A stretch of DNA of 35,939 bases from Verrucomicrobiota bacterium (GTDB lineage: Bacteria; Verrucomicrobiota; Verrucomicrobiia; Chthoniobacterales; UBA10450): positions 1-35,939 of the forward strand of contig QHOS01000025.1 of the NCBI GenBank assembly GCA_003219415.1. The letters run 5' to 3'. Position numbers and translations under genes: made by a program. Shown here piece by piece: positions 32,045-35,939 of the stretch (position 1 is the first letter of the stretch; each line of letters starts with the position of its first letter). Under the pieces are notes generated by a model that saw only the letters and a list, made by a program, of their open reading frames with translations, had not been told where the DNA came from and did no database searches.

Positions 32045-33430
32045 TTAATGTAAGTTGATATTTGTAGCTGCGCGTTCCTTAGAAATACCCAGTTTTTCCA
32101 TGAGTTCGTAAAGAGTCGGTCGACTGATGCCGAGCTCGGCAGCTGCGGAAGTGATTTTGCCAGAGTTCTTCTTAAGGGCCTGCTCAACCATTTCTCGTTC
32201 GACGTGCTCGCGTGCTTGTCGCAGAGTCGTTGCAGCCGAAGACACCACTCCCCGATCCCGTTCCAACTCGAGGTCCTTTGCGGTCACTCGCGACCCACTG
32301 GTCATAATCACGCCCCTTTTCACCCGGTTTTGGAGTTCGCGGACATTTCCAGGCCACGAATAACAGCTCATCGCGCGCAACGCGTCCGGCGCGAAAACCA
32401 TCCTGGTCCGGCCGTTTTGGCTGCCATACCTTTGCAGAAACTCGCGGGCCAGGAACACAATATCTTCCCCGCGTTCACGAAGCGGCAGAAGGCGAATCGT
32501 GACAACAGCAAGACGAAAATAGAGATCTTCGCGAAATTTCCCGTTATTGATCAGCCCTTTTAGATCGGCGTTGGTCGCGGCCACCAGCCTGGTATCGACT
32601 TGAAGCTCTTGTCTCCCGCCGACTCGTTGCAAGCGCTGTTCTTGAAGGAACCGGAGGAGTTTCACCTGAATAGCTGGCGGAAGCTCTCCAATCTCATCTA
32701 GAAAGAGGGTGCCGCCACTGGCTGTTTCCAATAGCCCTTTGCGTTGAATGTGAGCGCCGGTAAAAGAGCCTTTTTCGTGGCCGAACAACTCACTCTCCAA
32801 AAGGTTTTCAGGAATAGCATTACAGTTGATTGCGACAAAAGGGCCGTCCTTGCGCGCGCTGCGGTGATGAATGGCCGCTGCCGCCATTTCTTTACCGGTG
32901 CCGCTTTCTCCCAGCAAGAGCACTGGAGCATTAGTCCCGGCCACCTTGCGAATGAAAGCAAAGACTGCCTGCATTTGTGGACTGGTGCCGAGCATGTTCT
33001 CAAAGACATCAGAGCGCTGGCTTTGTTGTAACTTGTGGTATTCCTTCTCGAGTTCCATCACGTGGATGCAGCGACGAATGAGCAGCCTCAGTTCTTCCAT
33101 TTCCACAGGCTTGCACAAGAAGTCATAGGCGCCCGCGCCAACCGCCTGGATGGCGTTGTGTTTTTCCCCCTGCCCGGAAATAATGATGACCTTGGCCGTG
33201 TTATCGATTGCAAGTATGTCGGATAGCACGGCCAAGCCTTCGTCGCATTCATTGGGGCAAGGTGGTAGACCCAGATCAAGTAACGTTACCGCTGGAGAGT
33301 GAGCCTCAAAGCTTTCAACCGCTGCCTTGCGATCTTCGGCGAAGTGGACTTCGTAATCCTCGCCCAGGGCCCATTTCATCTGGGTCCGGATGGCTTCGTC
33401 GTCATCCACAATGAGCAATTTCGGTTTCAT
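32045..33430 (-). CDS. prsR: PEP-CTERM-box sigma-54 response regulator PrsR
   Basis: The 461-residue product is an NtrC-type activator. The receiver domain (LLIVDDDEAIR) has the phospho-acceptor Asp52 in LLDLGLP. The AAA+ domain has Walker A GESGTGKE (174-181), GSFTGA (221-226; the sigma-54 contact loop, normally GAFTGA) and Walker B GGTLFLDE (239-246). The C-terminal Fis-type helix-turn-helix is GKITSAAAELGISRPTLYEL. The start is ATG at 33430, whose ATGA overlaps the prsK stop. It is expected to activate the sigma-54 promoters found before all three CTERM genes downstream. Confidence 0.95.
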   Translation of the reverse strand: MKPKLLIVDDDEAIRTQMKWALGEDYEVHFAEDRKAAVESFEAHSPAVTLLDLGLPPCPNECDEGLAVLSDILAIDNTAKVIIISGQGEKHNAIQAVGAGAYDFLCKPVEMEELRLLIRRCIHVMELEKEYHKLQQSQRSDVFENMLGTSPQMQAVFAFIRKVAGTNAPVLLLGESGTGKEMAAAAIHHRSARKDGPFVAINCNAIPENLLESELFGHEKGSFTGAHIQRKGLLETASGGTLFLDEIGELPPAIQVKLLRFLQEQRLQRVGGRQELQVDTRLVAATNADLKGLINNGKFREDLYFRLAVVTIRLLPLRERGEDIVFLAREFLQRYGSQNGRTRMVFAPDALRAMSCYSWPGNVRELQNRVKRGVIMTSGSRVTAKDLELERDRGVVSSAATTLRQAREHVEREMVEQALKKNSGKITSAAAELGISRPTLYELMEKLGISKERAATNINLH

Positions 33431-35544
33431 GCTGTTTGGCATTTGAGAGGCAGCATGACTCGGAACGTTGTGCCTACGCCGAGTTCGCTTTCTACGTGGA
33501 TCTTCCCATAATGGGCTTCGACAATTGTCTTGGATTGAAACATACCAATGCCCAATCCTTTTTTCTTTGTGGAGCGGAACGGCCGGAAAAGAGAATTCTT
33601 GATAAACTGCTCACTCATTCCGCATCCGTTATCACTCACGGATAAGGCTACCCACTCTCCCTGGCGTGTCGTCTCCACCGTAATCCGGCCGTTCGTGCCG
33701 ACCGCATCGCACGCGTTGAGAAGGAGGTTCGTACATACGCTTTGAAGTTGTTGTCCATCGGCCAATATCTTTGGGATCTGATCAAATTTGGTTACCAAAT
33801 TGTTTTCCAGTGTCCCATTCAAGGTTGCGAGAGCTTCCGTGACAACGACATTGAGATCCAATTCTGCGGTCTTGAGACGCAATTCATGCCGCAGGGCGTT
33901 CATGCGGTTGATAAGATCATTGATCCGGCTGGCCGCGCTCCCGATTCCGCGGAATGCATCCTGCCGGAAAGCGGGATTGTCGAAGTGGGCCGGCAGATTC
34001 TGCAACATGAGGCCCAAGGTTGAGGCTGCATTCTTTAGGTCATGAATCAAGAATGCGGACATGGTTTGAAACGCCTCGAGCTCTTTCTTTTCCATGATCT
34101 CTTCTGTAAGTCTCAGCTTCAGGAGACTCGCCGCCACTTGCTCGCCGATGCATTTTAGCAAGTCCATCTCTTCCGCCGAGTAGCCGAGCCCCCTAACGCG
34201 GTCTGCGAGGACTATTACTCCGACCCAGCTCTCTCCACCGACCAGCGGAACACAAATGGGGCTGCCCCCAGTGCGGAATTGCCCACTGCTTCTCTCCATG
34301 AGCTCTCGTGCCCATTTTTCTTTTGCTCTACCGAGATCAAAGGGTCGTGACACTTTGATTAACTCACTTGAATTGAGCTCCTTCCCCGCGATCGAGCTGA
34401 TCGAATCGTCGCTCGGCGCCTGCTCCGCATTAGAGGTTGAGCTCACTCGCATCAGGCGCTCTCCGTGCTCATCGAAGAGCCAGGTCGAGACAGAAAGCGC
34501 ACCAAATGTCTCTGAAATCAACCGCGACGCGATCGTGGCAAGCGCAGTCTCATCGAGGGCAATCGAGAGACTTTGAGTGAATCGCGCCCAAATCTGACGG
34601 AAATCATGCTGCGGCCTTTTAAAGTGGCGACTGACGAAGAGCTGCAGACTTTGCCGAGCTCGGTCAGAAAGAAGCAGAACGGCTAGGATAGCCACCCCAA
34701 GGAGGACGACAAACGCTGCGATTGGAAAACTGGCAGCACCGCCAAAGCGGGCGACGATTTGAGCCAATACGCCAACAACAAAAAGATATGCCCCGGTCAG
34801 CAACACCGTGATCGAGGTATGTAAAACGGCGCGTGATGGATAGACATCAATTTCGCCAAATCCGCTTCGAACATAAGCAGCGGTGATCAGCGCGCATCCG
34901 ATTAGAAGAGCAGTCGCTTCGACGCTGAGTTGACTCGGGCTGTAATCCGAGAAAAGCAGCGCCTGACTTCGGGTGTAAATGCAGGCGCCAAAGATCACCG
35001 CAAGCCCCAGAACCAGGAACTTGATTCGCCAGCGCATCGTTCCAACGGCGGCGCGGAAGGTCCGCTCGATATTCGTCAGAATTAACACCGTCGAAATGAG
35101 GATCAGAACGTTTAGAATCTTTGCGGGTTCATCAAGCTTGAGTCCCCATCCGTGAACGGGTTGCTCGTACGTGACGACGTAGAAAAAAGGACTGTAGAGG
35201 GCCGCCAACGACAACATTGGAACCAAAAAAGCGCCAAGAAGAAGCCACCGCGATTGGACGAGAAAATCGCGGTAGTTTGCCCTGGAATATGTCAGGCTAA
35301 ACGTTAGCCAAATGCCAGGGAGAAATGATCTTGCCACCAGAGAAAGCGTTTGCCAAAAGGCCGCCCTCTCAGGAAGGAGCGTATCGTTTGCTATTGCCCC
35401 AAACAGGCTTTCCAAGGCAAAAGCCAGCATTCCAGCCGAGAAACACCAGGTCGCAAGCGAACGCTGCTTTCTACGGGCCGCAGTCGCCGCCAAAGCGGCG
35501 CTGAACATGGCGGCGGCCAACGCTAAAACGGCATTCGGATTCAC
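33427..35544 (-). CDS. prsK: PEP-CTERM-system sensor histidine kinase PrsK
   Basis: The 705-residue product has about eight membrane segments in residues 1-295, the PrsK-type sensor region. A GAF domain (~320-475) follows, then DHp with H-box FLIHDLKNAASTL (His501) and an ATPase domain: N-box NLLLNACDAV, DNGCGMSE (638-645) and GLGIGMF (663-669). It likely phosphorylates PrsR, whose gene overlaps its stop by four bases (ATGA). The signal is unknown. First gene of the operon; no sigma-54 promoter is seen directly upstream, so expression probably depends on a housekeeping promoter. Confidence 0.94.
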   Translation of the reverse strand: MNPNAVLALAAAMFSAALAATAARRKQRSLATWCFSAGMLAFALESLFGAIANDTLLPERAAFWQTLSLVARSFLPGIWLTFSLTYSRANYRDFLVQSRWLLLGAFLVPMLSLAALYSPFFYVVTYEQPVHGWGLKLDEPAKILNVLILISTVLILTNIERTFRAAVGTMRWRIKFLVLGLAVIFGACIYTRSQALLFSDYSPSQLSVEATALLIGCALITAAYVRSGFGEIDVYPSRAVLHTSITVLLTGAYLFVVGVLAQIVARFGGAASFPIAAFVVLLGVAILAVLLLSDRARQSLQLFVSRHFKRPQHDFRQIWARFTQSLSIALDETALATIASRLISETFGALSVSTWLFDEHGERLMRVSSTSNAEQAPSDDSISSIAGKELNSSELIKVSRPFDLGRAKEKWARELMERSSGQFRTGGSPICVPLVGGESWVGVIVLADRVRGLGYSAEEMDLLKCIGEQVAASLLKLRLTEEIMEKKELEAFQTMSAFLIHDLKNAASTLGLMLQNLPAHFDNPAFRQDAFRGIGSAASRINDLINRMNALRHELRLKTAELDLNVVVTEALATLNGTLENNLVTKFDQIPKILADGQQLQSVCTNLLLNACDAVGTNGRITVETTRQGEWVALSVSDNGCGMSEQFIKNSLFRPFRSTKKKGLGIGMFQSKTIVEAHYGKIHVESELGVGTTFRVMLPLKCQTA

Positions 35545-35641
35545 AATTGGCTCCGAGCTGACATGATGAATCGCATTGCAGTTTCAGTTATGGCACGAGT
35601 TTCCGGCCGATCACTAAATCGAGGTCTCATTCGTTCAGCGA

Positions 35642-35701
35642 AACGCTCTCTGGGCGCGAGCCGTAGCGTCGGGTCTCTGAAGCGTTCTCCGGAAACCGGA
35701 G
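35642..35701. other. Inverted repeats upstream of prsK
   Basis: AACGCT (35642-35647) can pair with AGCGTT (35681-35686). Directly beside it CTCCGG-AAA-CCGGAG (35687-35701) is a perfect 6-bp hairpin. They lie in the 258-bp gap between prsK and the preceding minus-strand gene. They may form the terminator of that gene or part of the prsK leader; no T-run is present. Confidence 0.4.
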
Positions 35702-35802
35702 GACAAAGTTCTCGAAAACTTGCGTAAAAAATGAAACGGGGGCGAACCAGGCGCCCACCGGAAGAAAGGCAGAACCTTCGAGCCCGGTGCGATGCCTCAG
35801 CT

Positions 35803-35937
35803 TTATTCTACTGAGCGAGCCCGGATCTCACCCTTGCGGAGCCACCACAACAGCAGCAAAAGCGGAATCAGCGAAAGGACGAAGAAGATAGGCCCGCCAC
35901 GGGTGTGTATGGGACTGTGAATCATCTGCGGGCCTAC
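35803..35937 (-). CDS. C-terminal end of a membrane protein, truncated by window edge
   Basis: A frame open to the right edge ends with HTRGGPIFFVLSLIPLLLLL, WWLRKGEIRARS and a stop. One hydrophobic helix followed by a basic tail is consistent with a membrane-anchored C-terminus. ATG at 35925 could alternatively start a 40-residue peptide. The overall architecture (TM plus positive end) resembles a sorting tail, but no VPDSG or PEP motif is visible in the part seen. Family unknown. Confidence 0.45.
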   Translation of the reverse strand, partial: VGPQMIHSPIHTRGGPIFFVLSLIPLLLLLWWLRKGEIRARSVE

Positions 35938-35939
35938 AT

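Noticed and set aside
32032-32187. Longer N-terminus for PrsT overlapping prsR.
   Set aside because: The added residues are the out-of-frame reading of the prsR end, and the lipoprotein signal would no longer be N-terminal.

Overview
The window most likely comes from a soil-type verrucomicrobium of the Chthoniobacter/Udaeobacter kind. This is inferred from gene content, not from a marker gene. Support comes from secreted proteins ending in a VPDSG-type CTERM sorting signal (here VPDGG), a PrsK/PrsR/PrsT regulatory set, an ECF sigma factor paired with a Ser/Thr kinase, kinase-TolB-like-TPR proteins, a GH75 chitosanase-like protein and a 147-bp-period repeat protein. Two tRNAs are present, Leu(CAA) and Val(GAC).

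Left part (1-13.5 kb, mostly + strand). A 5'-truncated Ser/Thr kinase with a TolB-like domain and TPRs opens the window. A gene-poor stretch (2.3-4.5 kb) follows, with very small exported or membrane proteins. Four copies of a conserved ~50-nt element precede these, the last directly before a large Asp-box beta-propeller protein. In that element the AAGGA ribosome-binding motif lies inside a short hairpin. Next come a remnant of a TolB-N/TPR membrane protein, tRNA-Leu, an ECF sigma factor with a second kinase (the kinase has an unusual carboxypeptidase-regulatory-like tail), and a kelch/VCBS-like repeat protein whose repeats continue as decayed sequence beyond its stop codon.

Middle (13.5-23.8 kb). 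This is a metabolic and housekeeping stretch: PolX-type DNA polymerase/PHP protein; an arginine dihydrolase-like amidinotransferase downstream of a LOR/SDH (ornithine cyclodeaminase-type) protein, which together resemble a split cyanobacterial AgrE/ArgZ; two small unknowns; a TMEM14 protein with a GH75 protein; an acetyltransferase-methyltransferase fusion; a PmtA-like methyltransferase, fumarase C and VOC protein run; and tRNA-Val.

Right part (23.9-35.9 kb). A NusG-paralogue antiterminator faces a co-oriented minus-strand block: prsK-prsR-prsT, then three VPDGG-CTERM protein genes and one decayed paralogue. Each intact VPDGG gene has a textbook sigma-54 -24/-12 promoter just before its start codon. 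Upstream of each promoter, at nearly constant distance, lies a pair of candidate activator sites of the form TCGT-N11-ACGA, about 90 bp apart. The layout reads as one regulon: PrsK senses, PrsR activates sigma-54 RNA polymerase, and the sorted surface proteins are made. The cognate exosortase is not visible here; it would lie outside the window. Two of the three surface-protein genes share a near-identical 592-bp block covering only the ORF and core promoter, while their control regions and terminators differ, which suggests gene conversion.
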